Source of the DNA: Kuafuiihalomonas sp039024635
GTDB taxonomy: Bacteria; Myxococcota; Kuafuiibacteriia; Kuafuiibacteriales; Kuafuiibacteriaceae
Reading direction: 5' to 3'
Assembly (NCBI GenBank): GCA_039024635.1
Contig: JBCCQA010000010.1
Coordinates: forward strand, 1-64,000
Length of the DNA stretch: 64,000 nt
Positions within the stretch are counted from its first letter, which is position 1, and each line of letters starts with the position of its first letter. The notes beneath the pieces are model-generated. The model worked only from the letters and a program-made list of their open reading frames with translations. It was not told the origin of the DNA and made no database searches. Positions 55,460-63,457 of this stretch are shown here, piece after piece. The translations under genes and the position numbers were made by a program.

Positions 55460-56055
55460 GGCGGTCCGCCTGAGTCCCATGACCAGTCTTGCGGCCGGTC
55501 GATATCGCGCCACACGCCGTCGTCTTCCGATTCGACCCAAAGCACCTCCGACGCCCGTTCTCGCACCAGGGATCGGGCTCCTTCGTCCCCCCGACAGGCC
55601 TCCAAGTAAGGCCGATGCGCTGCCTCGAAGATGACCGGGTGACCCCGACGCTCACCATGACGCAAGCCCGCGATGCTCGCCCAGGACGGACGGGCCTCGA
55701 AGGCCTCCAGCAGTCGACGAACCGACGCCGCCCGAAGCCAGGGTAGGTCAGCCAAGGCGATGAGAATGCCTTCGGCATCCGTGGCTAGGGCGGCGACTCC
55801 GACCGCCAACGAGCGGCCCATCCCCTCTTCGAAGTCTGGGTTGCGAACCGAGCGAGCGGAAGTGGGCAAGGCCGCGCCCACGATCTCCGACTCAAACCCC
55901 AAGACGACCACCAGTTCCCGGACCCCGGCAGCCAAGATCCGTTCGCTCAGGCGCCGAACCATGGGCTCCCCCTCCACAGGCGAAAGCAGCTTGTTCTCGC
56001 GACCCATGCGGGAAGAACGACCCGCGGCTAACAAGACGCTCGACACCTCGCTCAT
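55456..56055 (-). CDS. MobA-like NTP transferase (MocA-type molybdenum cofactor cytidylyltransferase)
   Basis: 199 residues with the nucleotidyltransferase signature LLAAGRSSRMGRENKLL near the start and LADLPWL. GHP(V/I) in RRGHPVIFE is typical of MocA/CoxMoB-like members that make the MCD form of molybdenum cofactor for xanthine-dehydrogenase-type enzymes. It overlaps the XdhC C-terminal-domain gene by 4 nt (ATGA). No molybdenum hydroxylase genes are in the window, so the target enzyme lies elsewhere. Confidence 0.85.
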   Translation of the reverse strand: MSEVSSVLLAAGRSSRMGRENKLLSPVEGEPMVRRLSERILAAGVRELVVVLGFESEIVGAALPTSARSVRNPDFEEGMGRSLAVGVAALATDAEGILIALADLPWLRAASVRRLLEAFEARPSWASIAGLRHGERRGHPVIFEAAHRPYLEACRGDEGARSLVRERASEVLWVESEDDGVWRDIDRPQDWSWDSGGPP

Positions 56056-56723
56056 CGGCGTCGCACCTCGATCATTTGGGCCGCGATCGAAACCGAGATC
56101 TCGAAGGGCGAACGACCTCCGATGGGCAGACCCACCGGTCCGTGGATTCGATCCAGGCTTTCTTCACTGAAGCCTCGGCGGCGCAAGCGGTCCCGCCGAT
56201 CGGCGTGACTCTTCCGAGAACCGAGCGCACCGATGTAGTGGGCCTCGGAGCGAAGTGCCGACTCCAGGGCCGGATCGTCGAGCTTAGGGTCGTGGGTCAA
56301 GGTGACCAGAGCATCTCGGGCCGAGAGGGGGGCTCGTTCGAGGTACTCGTCCGGCCAGTCCGTGCTCAGGCTGATCCCAGGAAATCGATCAGACCGAGCG
56401 AAGGCCTCTCGGGGGTCGACCACCACCGGCTGATCGCCGCCCTGGACGATCAGGGACACCAGCGCCTTGGCAATGTGCACCGCCCCCACAACCACCACCC
56501 GCCTGGAAGGCAGGAAGGGATGAAGGAAGTAGGCCCGCCCCTCGAGTTCGAGTCGGCGAGGTCGTTCCTCGTCGAGGGCCCGTCGGCAAGCCGCATCGAG
56601 GGATTCGCTCTGCGCCCCCTCTCTCCAAATGAGCTGCTCTCCGCTATCGAGGTTGGTGACGAGCACAATGGGCTCGGCGCGGGACCTAGCAGCGTTGAGC
56701 TGTTCCAGGATCTGAAGACGCAT
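56052..56723 (-). CDS. XdhC Rossmann-domain protein (C-terminal half of XdhC)
   Basis: 223 residues from the ATG at 56723. It has the XdhC C-terminal features: RVVVVGAVHIAKALVSL (NAD-type fold), VVDPREAFARSDRFP, YIGALGSRKSHADRRDRL and GPVGLPIGGRSPFEIS. XdhC binds and inserts sulfurated molybdenum cofactor into molybdenum hydroxylases. The N-terminal XdhC_CoxI domain is in the separate gene 10 nt upstream, so XdhC is split here. Confidence 0.9.
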   Translation of the reverse strand: MRLQILEQLNAARSRAEPIVLVTNLDSGEQLIWREGAQSESLDAACRRALDEERPRRLELEGRAYFLHPFLPSRRVVVVGAVHIAKALVSLIVQGGDQPVVVDPREAFARSDRFPGISLSTDWPDEYLERAPLSARDALVTLTHDPKLDDPALESALRSEAHYIGALGSRKSHADRRDRLRRRGFSEESLDRIHGPVGLPIGGRSPFEISVSIAAQMIEVRRR

Positions 56724-56733
56724 GATTCTGTCT

Positions 56734-57111
56734 TCAGTCCAGGGACTCGACCCAGACCTCGATGCGCCCTCCGCAGGGCAGTCCGACCCCCCAGGCCTCC
56801 TCATTCGACACACCGAAGCCCACTAGCTCGGCCCCACCCTCATGCATGAGGCGGCTCGCTCGTTCGATGACCCGTCCTTCGACGCAGCCGCCAGATACCG
56901 AGCCTTCGAAGCGGCCGTCATCTACGACCACCAGTTGACTGCCGAGGGGACAGGGCGACGAGCCCCATGTCCGGACCACCGTGGCCAGCGCTACGCGATG
57001 GCCGTCCTTGGAGAGGGCCTGGGCCCAATCGAGCAGGTTCGAGGACGGGGGAGAATCAGCGGACGAAGCTCGGGCCCCGTGGTACTCGTCCGGTGTGTCG
57101 CGGTTCGACAT
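56734..57111 (-). CDS. XdhC_CoxI-domain protein (N-terminal half of XdhC)
   Basis: 125 residues from the ATG at 57111. The XdhC_CoxI domain is shown by TVVRTWGSSPCPLGSQLVVV, SGGCVEGRVIERA and LPCGGRIEVWVE. It works with the Rossmann half encoded next, in molybdenum cofactor insertion. Its start ATG overlaps the start ATG of sufS on the other strand (CATG at 57109-57112). One of the two starts may therefore lie elsewhere, or transcripts may be leaderless. Confidence 0.85.
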   Translation of the reverse strand: MSNRDTPDEYHGARASSADSPPSSNLLDWAQALSKDGHRVALATVVRTWGSSPCPLGSQLVVVDDGRFEGSVSGGCVEGRVIERASRLMHEGGAELVGFGVSNEEAWGVGLPCGGRIEVWVESLD

Positions 57112-58315
57112 GGAGGCTGTCCGTAGCATGTTCCCGGCCCTCCAAGAGTTCGTCAACGAGCGAGCGCTTGCCTACCTCGACAACGCTTCGACCACCCAGA
57201 AGCCCCAGCCCGTGATCGACGCCATCGTCCGCGGATACAGTCGTTCAGCAAACGTTCATCGAGGCGTCTACGCCTGGAGCGCGGCGGCCACGATGGCTCA
57301 TGAGGGCGTACGAGCGCGCGTCGCGGCTTGGTTGGGCGCACAGCCGAACGAGCTGATCTTCACGGCGGGGACGACGGACGGGCTCAACCTCGCCTGCCAC
57401 GGGCTTCGCAACCTGGTCCGGACCGGAGATCGCATCCTTATTAGCGCGCTCGAGCACCACGCCAATCTGGTCCCTTGGCAGTGGCTGTGTGGCGAGCGTG
57501 GAGCGGAGCTCCGGGTCCTGCCGATCGACGGCGCAGGACGGGTTCGACGAGCGGCCTTCGAAAGCGAGCTCCGACACCACCCGCCTCGGATCTTGGCCAT
57601 CAGCCACATGTCCAACGCGTTGGGCTCGATTTTGCCCGTGGCCTGGATGGCGGAGCGGGCCCGCTCGGTCGGGGCGAAGGTGATCGTGGACGGAGCGCAA
57701 GCAGTCGCCCACCTGCCGGTCGACGTGGGTGCCCTCGGATGCGACGCCTACGCGTTCTCAGCCCACAAGATGTTCGGCCCCGATGGGGTGGGGGTATTCT
57801 GGGCTCGATCCGAGCTCCTGGATGAGATGCAGCCCTTTCGTCGAGGCGGCGACATGATCGAGTCCGTTTCGTTCCAGGACACCGTGGTGGCACCCGCCCC
57901 AGCCAAGTTCGAGGCCGGAACACCCCCCATCGCCGGCATCTTGGGCTTGGGAGCAGCCGTCGACTTCGTGGACGGCCTAGACCGAGAGGGCATCGCCGAG
58001 CATGAATCGCGGCTCCTCGAGCGCACCCGATCCGGCCTCGAACGAATTCCAGGCGTTCGCGTCATTGGAGATGGGGAGGACCAGGGACCCGTCGTGTCCT
58101 TCATCGTCGACGGCGTCCATCCCCACGACGTGGGGACGGTCCTGGACCGAGAGGGCGTCGCCGTTCGCGCCGGCCACCATTGCGCCGAGCCCCTCATGGA
58201 CGCCCTGAAGCTCGAAGGCGGAACGGTGCGGGCGAGCTTCGCGCTGTACAACCGACTGGAAGAGGTCGAGCGCCTGCTGGGGGCGGTCGAACGAGCCCGG
58301 AGCCTATTCGCATGA
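57110..58315 (+). CDS. sufS: Cysteine desulfurase SufS
   Basis: 401 residues from the ATG at 57110. Group II desulfurase features: LAYLDNASTTQKPQPVI near the start, HANLVPWQ, PLP-Asp in IVDGAQAVAH, PLP-Lys in SAHKMFGPDGVG, and the catalytic Cys in AGHHCAEPLM. It takes sulfur from cysteine for Fe-S clusters, working with SufU. Upstream in-frame starts back to 56981 would run into the divergent XdhC gene. It overlaps sufU by 4 nt. Confidence 0.93.
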   Translation: MEAVRSMFPALQEFVNERALAYLDNASTTQKPQPVIDAIVRGYSRSANVHRGVYAWSAAATMAHEGVRARVAAWLGAQPNELIFTAGTTDGLNLACHGLRNLVRTGDRILISALEHHANLVPWQWLCGERGAELRVLPIDGAGRVRRAAFESELRHHPPRILAISHMSNALGSILPVAWMAERARSVGAKVIVDGAQAVAHLPVDVGALGCDAYAFSAHKMFGPDGVGVFWARSELLDEMQPFRRGGDMIESVSFQDTVVAPAPAKFEAGTPPIAGILGLGAAVDFVDGLDREGIAEHESRLLERTRSGLERIPGVRVIGDGEDQGPVVSFIVDGVHPHDVGTVLDREGVAVRAGHHCAEPLMDALKLEGGTVRASFALYNRLEEVERLLGAVERARSLFA

Positions 58316-58731
58316 AAGGACCCTATCCCGAGCTGCTGATGGACCATGCCCGAACCCCGCGCCATGAGGGCCCGCTCCCTTCGGCCACCCACGGGGCGCG
58401 GCTCAGCAACCCTCTGTGCGGAGATCGCATGCATCTGCACCTTCGACTCGAAGAAGAGACCATCGTCGCTGCCCGATTCGAAGCTCGCGGCTGCGTGCTG
58501 TGTCGAGGCTCCGCTTCGATCCTGACCGAGCTCCTGGTCGGCGCTTCCCCGGCCGCAGCGACCGAACTGGTTCACGCCCTGGAGCGGGCGCTAGACGGAG
58601 AAGCGACAAAAGACCCTCCGTCGCTCGCCGTGTTGGCTGAATTGCGCGAGCTACCCGGACGTAGACGCTGTGTGACGCTAGCCTGGGAGAGCCTGCTCGA
58701 AGCGCTTGGGCCCAAAGGCCGCAGGACCTGA
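58312..58731 (+). CDS. sufU: SufU-type sulfur acceptor/Fe-S scaffold
   Basis: 139 residues; ATG 58312 overlaps the sufS stop (ATGA). Zinc and acceptor cysteines are in NPLCGD, GCVLCRGSAS and RRRCVTLAWE, with a conserved MDHARTPRH near the start. SufU receives persulfide from SufS in SUF systems without SufE. No other suf genes follow; the next gene is convergent, ending 12 nt away. Confidence 0.9.
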   Translation: MKGPYPELLMDHARTPRHEGPLPSATHGARLSNPLCGDRMHLHLRLEEETIVAARFEARGCVLCRGSASILTELLVGASPAAATELVHALERALDGEATKDPPSLAVLAELRELPGRRRCVTLAWESLLEALGPKGRRT

Positions 58732-58743
58732 AGAGGGCCCAGC

Positions 58744-60111
58744 TCAAGGGGCCGGGCAGTCGGCCGTCGCATCCACCCACCCGAAGCTCAGTTCCTGGAT
58801 GGGGTGAGAGCCGACGGTATCTGAACCATCCAGCCGCTCCCAGTCGATGCCGTTCTCACTGCGATAGAACCGCTGGTCCTCGTACCACTGCTGCCAGCCA
58901 CCGTTGACAGCAACATAGTTGCCGGTCACAGGGCTGCGCCCCACCACGGAGAAATCGCCCGCCCCCCCCGTGCCCAAGTCAGGGCCCGTAAGCGGGACCG
59001 ACGTCCACGTGATGCCATCGGGACTGCGGAAGGCCGTGCCCCTTCGCCATAGCTTGAACTCACGGCCATCCCAGATGGGCCCGGCCCGGGCATCGAGATC
59101 CGAGGCGCCCGCTTCGAAGCTGCGACCCCCGTCGGTGCTTCGGCACACGAGCTCTCGGCCGACCCAGATGATGACGCCGTCGCCCGCGGCCGCGCCGACC
59201 GAGCGCGCGCCGCAGCCGGTGGGCATCTCATTGGGCGTCCACCAGCTATCGCCGAAATCGTCGGAGACCATCAGGCCATGGGCGGACCCGGATTCGCCGG
59301 TCAGAAGGACGAGCCCACTTCCGTGGTCCAAGCCGAAGAGGGTCCGAGGATTCCAGATCCGCCGTCCATCATTGGTCACGAGCTCGGCGGAGCCGCCCTG
59401 CCGCCAGCTCCTGGGATCGTCGGCCACCATAGGATCTCGACTCCCCGTCACGAATCGACCGCCAACGTACTGAAGACCCGCGAACACGGTGTCATCGACA
59501 ACCTTCGTCCAGCTACGTCCGTCGCGGGAGATGCGAATGCCTCCGACCGGACCCCAGCCCCAGGTCGCCACGAACCAGCCCCCCCCGTAGGCGATGCCTC
59601 GACCCGCGCCTGGAGAGTGGTCGCAGTCGCAGCCGCTCGAAGTCCGGCAGCTCTCGCCGTCGAGAAAACGGCATGTCCCCCCGTTCGGGTCGAAGCAGCG
59701 GTTCGCCTGGACTTCACCGCAGGCGTCGACGTCCCCCTCGGCATCAAAAGCGCGGTCCTGAATCCACGTTCGTCCGTCGTCGCAAGACATGATGGTCCGA
59801 CCGACGTGGCCCTGGGCGATCCATACCGGGACACGCTCAGGCTCCACGCCCGAGTCGGGCGGGCCAAGGTCTGGCTGACCAAGGTCGACCGCCGTACCCA
59901 TGTCCACGGGAGCCTCGCTGCCTAGATCCTCCTGAGGATCCCCGAGGTCGATGGGCGCTTCGGGCTCTCCGAGGTCGAGGGGTTCGATTGAGCCCAGATC
60001 ACGAACGTCGGCCGACGATTGAGCTCTTGGTGACCCCGGAACCCCCGAGGCACCAATCTCGGCGTTGCAGGCCCCAAGAGCCAACGCGGCCATGAGCCAT
60101 GGAGCCCGCAT
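58744..60111 (-). CDS. Lipoprotein with BNR/Asp-box (sialidase-like) repeats
   Basis: 455 residues from the ATG at 60111; signal MRAPWLMAALALGAC with lipobox LGAC. An acidic Asp/Glu/Pro-rich linker (about 40-115) is followed by a domain with five Asp-box-like turns: SRDGRSWTK, SDDFGDSWW, STDGGRSFE, SPDGITWTS, SENGIDWER. Four cysteine-rich turns lie near CFDPNGGTC and SCRTSSGCDCDH. Such folds bind or cut glycans or act as structural propellers. Conserved sialidase active-site residues are not clear, so no activity is claimed. Confidence 0.78.
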   Translation of the reverse strand: MRAPWLMAALALGACNAEIGASGVPGSPRAQSSADVRDLGSIEPLDLGEPEAPIDLGDPQEDLGSEAPVDMGTAVDLGQPDLGPPDSGVEPERVPVWIAQGHVGRTIMSCDDGRTWIQDRAFDAEGDVDACGEVQANRCFDPNGGTCRFLDGESCRTSSGCDCDHSPGAGRGIAYGGGWFVATWGWGPVGGIRISRDGRSWTKVVDDTVFAGLQYVGGRFVTGSRDPMVADDPRSWRQGGSAELVTNDGRRIWNPRTLFGLDHGSGLVLLTGESGSAHGLMVSDDFGDSWWTPNEMPTGCGARSVGAAAGDGVIIWVGRELVCRSTDGGRSFEAGASDLDARAGPIWDGREFKLWRRGTAFRSPDGITWTSVPLTGPDLGTGGAGDFSVVGRSPVTGNYVAVNGGWQQWYEDQRFYRSENGIDWERLDGSDTVGSHPIQELSFGWVDATADCPAP

Positions 60112-60171
60112 GCGAAGCAGCGTGACAGCCCTCCTGCTCAGGCTCAACCCACAACGCGCTCGGCGGCTCTT

Positions 60172-61896
60172 TCAGGCTCGGCGTCGCCGGATGAACAGCG
60201 CCAAACCCATGAACAGGGGCAGCGCGAGGAGGCTGGCAGGCGTACTCTGACAACCGTCCCCCTGACCCAAGGTCTGACCGTTTCGAGTAAACCCTTGTTG
60301 ACGAGCCAGAGCCTCAGGATTGGGGTCAGCGGGGGTCAGACGGGCGGTGTTGTCGACCTGCACCACGGGATCGCCCTCCATTCGAAGGGCTTCGATTCGA
60401 GTCGAGAAGGGCGCGGTGGGTGTCTCAGCCTGCCACTGCTGGAACGAGGTGAAGAAGCGACGGCCGTCCGGCAGCTCTAGGAAGCCGAACTGGCTGCGAA
60501 AGCCATCTGGACCGCACAGCTCTTCGAAGGTTGCTTCCTGTACGTTGTCGACGTCGGGCAGCTGGGAGCTGGCGTCGAAGACGGGGTCGACCGTCATCTC
60601 CTCCGGAGACAGGGTGGTGAAGAGTCGGGTGAGATGGGAGAAGTCGCCAAGGAGCGCCTCCGCCTGCTCGGCCGGCTCGACGATCTCGGCCCAGACGTCT
60701 GTCGCGATGCGCTCGCCGATGGCCACCAGCTCCCGTCCGTCGAACTGAGGAAAGGCGCCGTTCTGACTTCCATCGATGGTGACGTACTGGAAGAAGGCGC
60801 CAAAGAACGTATCCTCGTCGACGCCTTCTTCGAGGGCCGTCGCTGGGTAGTCCACGTGGCGGCGCAGGATGTTGGTCAGCTTGGCGTCTCGAGGGAGGTT
60901 CGAAGCGTTGAGAGCAAGGATGACGTCGGCAGCGTTGATGGCCGCTTCGAGTTCGCTCCGAGTGTCGTCGTCGCCGGGCACGAAAACCTGACCCCGAGTC
61001 TCGCCCGCGTACTCGGTCAGAAAGCTGTGCGCGCCTTCAGCCTCATCCACGGCGGCGCTTACGACTTCCAGGTAGTTCGAACCTCCCGTGAACCAGTTAA
61101 TGTGCTCGGGATTCAGCTGGGTGTGAAGGTAGTTGCGAGGGATGGCCCGGCTCTCACCCAAGACGAAGACGGTCACCGGGAGGTCGGGCGTCGCGCCCAC
61201 CTGGGTCAAGGTGATGGGTATCGAATATCCGTTGGCATCGAACTCGAGGACGATGGGCTGAAGGTCGCCCGCCCTTCGGTTGGCCTGGAGCTTCAAAGCG
61301 ACGAAGAAACGGCCTTCGCCGACGTAGCGCTGGACGACGGGGTCGCCTGCTCCGACGGGGACGATGAATTCGTTGTCATCCAGCCAGTCGAACATCAACT
61401 GCTCGTCATCGGCCCGGAGCACGACTGCCTCGAAGGCGCCGATGTCGCTCTGGCTCACCACCGGGGAGGGCGGCGCCGCGCCCATGTCGGCCACGCCGCC
61501 CGCGTCGAAGTTGGGACCGCCGTTTCCGGCCCCGTTGGTGCCGCCTCCGAGGAATTCGTCGGTCTCCTCTTGGCAGTCGGCCGGGATGAACTCCAGCTGG
61601 AAGCGGGGTTGAGTCTGCGCGAGCAGTGATTGGAAGAGCTGGTCCGAGCCCAAGCTGATGTCGGGAACGCTAGGCACCGGGAGGAGCCAACCGAAGTCCT
61701 CGGCGTCGCCCTCGTAGTTGACCTGGACATGCATCTCGACCTTCTGCCCTCGCTGGGCGAAGACGATCTGCTCTCCCGCTTGGACGGTCCGCTGCACGGG
61801 ATTGGGCTGGGCGAAGCAGCCACATGCAACGGCCAGCTCCACGAACCCGACGGTCAAGGCCCAGAGGGCGCCAAAGGCGACGATGACGATTCGCAT
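60172..61896 (-). CDS. DUF2330 surface protein with MYXO-CTERM-like tail
   Basis: 574 residues from the ATG at 61896, with signal peptide MRIVIVAFGALWALTVGFV and ACGCFAQP at its end. The DUF2330 core includes NYEGDAEDFGWLLPVPSVPD. The C-terminus has a Cys (GDGCQSTPA), a hydrophobic helix (SLLALPLFMGLALF) and RRRR, the layout of the MYXO-CTERM sorting signal of Myxococcota. It is probably anchored and then lipidated at the cell surface. Function unknown. Confidence 0.85.
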   Translation of the reverse strand: MRIVIVAFGALWALTVGFVELAVACGCFAQPNPVQRTVQAGEQIVFAQRGQKVEMHVQVNYEGDAEDFGWLLPVPSVPDISLGSDQLFQSLLAQTQPRFQLEFIPADCQEETDEFLGGGTNGAGNGGPNFDAGGVADMGAAPPSPVVSQSDIGAFEAVVLRADDEQLMFDWLDDNEFIVPVGAGDPVVQRYVGEGRFFVALKLQANRRAGDLQPIVLEFDANGYSIPITLTQVGATPDLPVTVFVLGESRAIPRNYLHTQLNPEHINWFTGGSNYLEVVSAAVDEAEGAHSFLTEYAGETRGQVFVPGDDDTRSELEAAINAADVILALNASNLPRDAKLTNILRRHVDYPATALEEGVDEDTFFGAFFQYVTIDGSQNGAFPQFDGRELVAIGERIATDVWAEIVEPAEQAEALLGDFSHLTRLFTTLSPEEMTVDPVFDASSQLPDVDNVQEATFEELCGPDGFRSQFGFLELPDGRRFFTSFQQWQAETPTAPFSTRIEALRMEGDPVVQVDNTARLTPADPNPEALARQQGFTRNGQTLGQGDGCQSTPASLLALPLFMGLALFIRRRRA

Positions 61897-61933
61897 GCCG
61901 AACGCATAGCAGCCCGGCTGGGGCGATTGTACT

Positions 61934-61947
61934 CTCAGAGATCTGAG
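61934..61947. repeat. Palindrome CTCAGA-GA-TCTGAG upstream of the DUF2330 gene
   Basis: A perfect 6-nt inverted repeat with 2-nt centre lies 37 nt before the ATG of the minus-strand DUF2330 gene, in the 205-nt divergent gap shared with the histidine kinase gene. It may be an operator; nothing in the sequence names the regulator. Confidence 0.35.
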
Positions 61948-62054
61948 GAGAAAGCTGACCGCTTTCGGCGGCCACGGGAGCCGTCGAAAGGTCTCCTTGC
62001 GGTCGCCGGTACACCCGGTTGTGCGCCAGGTGAACGCGAAGCCGCGCGCCATCG

Positions 62055-62075
62055 GGGGCCCCGGCCTCAGGCCCC
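62055..62075 (+). repeat. GC-rich hairpin in the leader of the histidine kinase gene
   Basis: GGGGCC and GGCCCC form a 6-bp stem around a 9-nt loop, ending 26 nt before the GTG start. No U-run follows, so it is not a standard terminator. It may affect leader folding. Confidence 0.3.
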
Positions 62076-62101
62076 GTTCGAATAGATGATAGGGTGAAAA
62101 C

Positions 62102-63457
62102 GTGGGTTCGCCGCCACGAAGCGCCGCTCCGTGGCGGCGCCGCCTCCTGTCGAGCGTGCTCGTATGGGCCCTTGCGCCAGGGACCGTGCTGGCCCTGCTC
62201 TTCGCCTGGGCGCTCGCCCGAGAGCCCGATCTCCCGAGAAGTTTGGCCGCCTTTACCTACGGGAGCTTTGGCCTCGTCGCGGTCGCGGCCGTCGTACCCG
62301 ATCGAGCGCATGGAGTGCGGGCCGGTCTCTTCGTGGCCGGTTTGCTCGGAACCGCGCTAGGGTCGATGGCCCTGATAGGCCTCGCCCCTGGCCCCGTCCT
62401 TCTCACCTTCATCGCGATCACCTGCACGGGACTCTTCATGGGCACCCCATGGATGGTCGGGGCTCTGCTCCTCAGCTCGGCCTGCGTAACCCTGGTCGGC
62501 CTTCGGCCTCCCCCGATCGAGGTTCCAGGCCTAGTCCACGCCGGAGCCTTCGTGCTTGTCAGCCTGACCGGCGCCGCCCTCTTCCGGTCCACCGTCCGAG
62601 CTTTGGAAGGAACCCGACAGGTCGCCGCCCAGGCGCTCACCCGGCTCGAGAGCGCCAGCCGAACCCAGGCAAAGACCCAAAGCACTCTGGATCAGACCCA
62701 AAGCACCCTGGATCAGACCCGGCAGGCCCTGGAAGAATCGAAGCGTCTAGAGGCCGTCGGTCGGCTGGCTGGCGGCGTGGCCCACGAGTTCAACAATCTG
62801 CTCCAGGTGATGCTGGGCCTCTCCGACCTGCTGGCCGACGAGGTCAAGAGGGGCGAGGGGGCGGAGGCGGTGCGTTCCATTCAGGAGACGGCACGCCAGG
62901 GCGCCGAGCTGACGAGCTCTCTGCTCGTGGTGGCCCGCAAAGGCATCGACGAAGCCGAAACCTTCGAGCTCGACGATGCGCTCGAGCTGTGGAGCAAAGC
63001 CTTTCGGCGGATCGTGCCGTCGAACGTCGACTTCGAGATCGACCTTCGCCGAGGACGACCCGTCACGCTCCATGCGGCCAGCCTTCACCGAGCCGTGTTG
63101 AACCTGATCCGAAACGCCATCGACGCCATGCCCGAAGGGGGGCGACTCCAGCTGTCCTGTCGTCCATCTCCGGTCGACGGGTGGATGGTTTTGAGCGTCG
63201 CCGACACGGGTGGGGGCATCGACCCCGAGACCAAGGAGAAGATCTTCGAGCCCTTCTTCACCACCAAGGGGGCCCGCGGCACGGGACTGGGTCTGCCCAT
63301 GGTCCGGGGCTTCGTCGAGCGTTTCGACGGCCGTTTGGAGGTTCACACCCAGCCGGGCCAAGGGACGCGCTTCGAACTTCATATGCTCGAGTCCGATGAC
63401 CCGAGCCTGTCCGGGCCCACGCCGCCCATTCATCCGCCGGCACGACGCCTCGGCTAA
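62102..63457 (+). CDS. Membrane sensor histidine kinase
   Basis: 451 residues from a GTG at 62102. The N-terminus has about five or six TM helices (residues 14-160) and no large external sensor domain. A coiled-coil with two identical heptads (TQSTLDQ twice, about 192-205) leads into the HisKA-type dimer domain with phospho-acceptor VAHEFNNLLQ. The ATPase domain shows N box LIRNAIDAMP, G boxes DTGGGI and GTGLGLPMV, and F box EPFFTTK. No partner response regulator is adjacent. It overlaps the next minus-strand gene by 4 nt at its end. Confidence 0.92.
   Translation: MGSPPRSAAPWRRRLLSSVLVWALAPGTVLALLFAWALAREPDLPRSLAAFTYGSFGLVAVAAVVPDRAHGVRAGLFVAGLLGTALGSMALIGLAPGPVLLTFIAITCTGLFMGTPWMVGALLLSSACVTLVGLRPPPIEVPGLVHAGAFVLVSLTGAALFRSTVRALEGTRQVAAQALTRLESASRTQAKTQSTLDQTQSTLDQTRQALEESKRLEAVGRLAGGVAHEFNNLLQVMLGLSDLLADEVKRGEGAEAVRSIQETARQGAELTSSLLVVARKGIDEAETFELDDALELWSKAFRRIVPSNVDFEIDLRRGRPVTLHAASLHRAVLNLIRNAIDAMPEGGRLQLSCRPSPVDGWMVLSVADTGGGIDPETKEKIFEPFFTTKGARGTGLGLPMVRGFVERFDGRLEVHTQPGQGTRFELHMLESDDPSLSGPTPPIHPPARRLG
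62675..62716 (+). repeat. 21-nt tandem duplication encoding a coiled-coil heptad
   Basis: Units at 62675-62695 and 62696-62716 differ by one base (T/C) and each encode TQSTLDQ. They extend the signalling helix of the histidine kinase by one heptad, which keeps the coiled-coil register. Confidence 0.75.
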
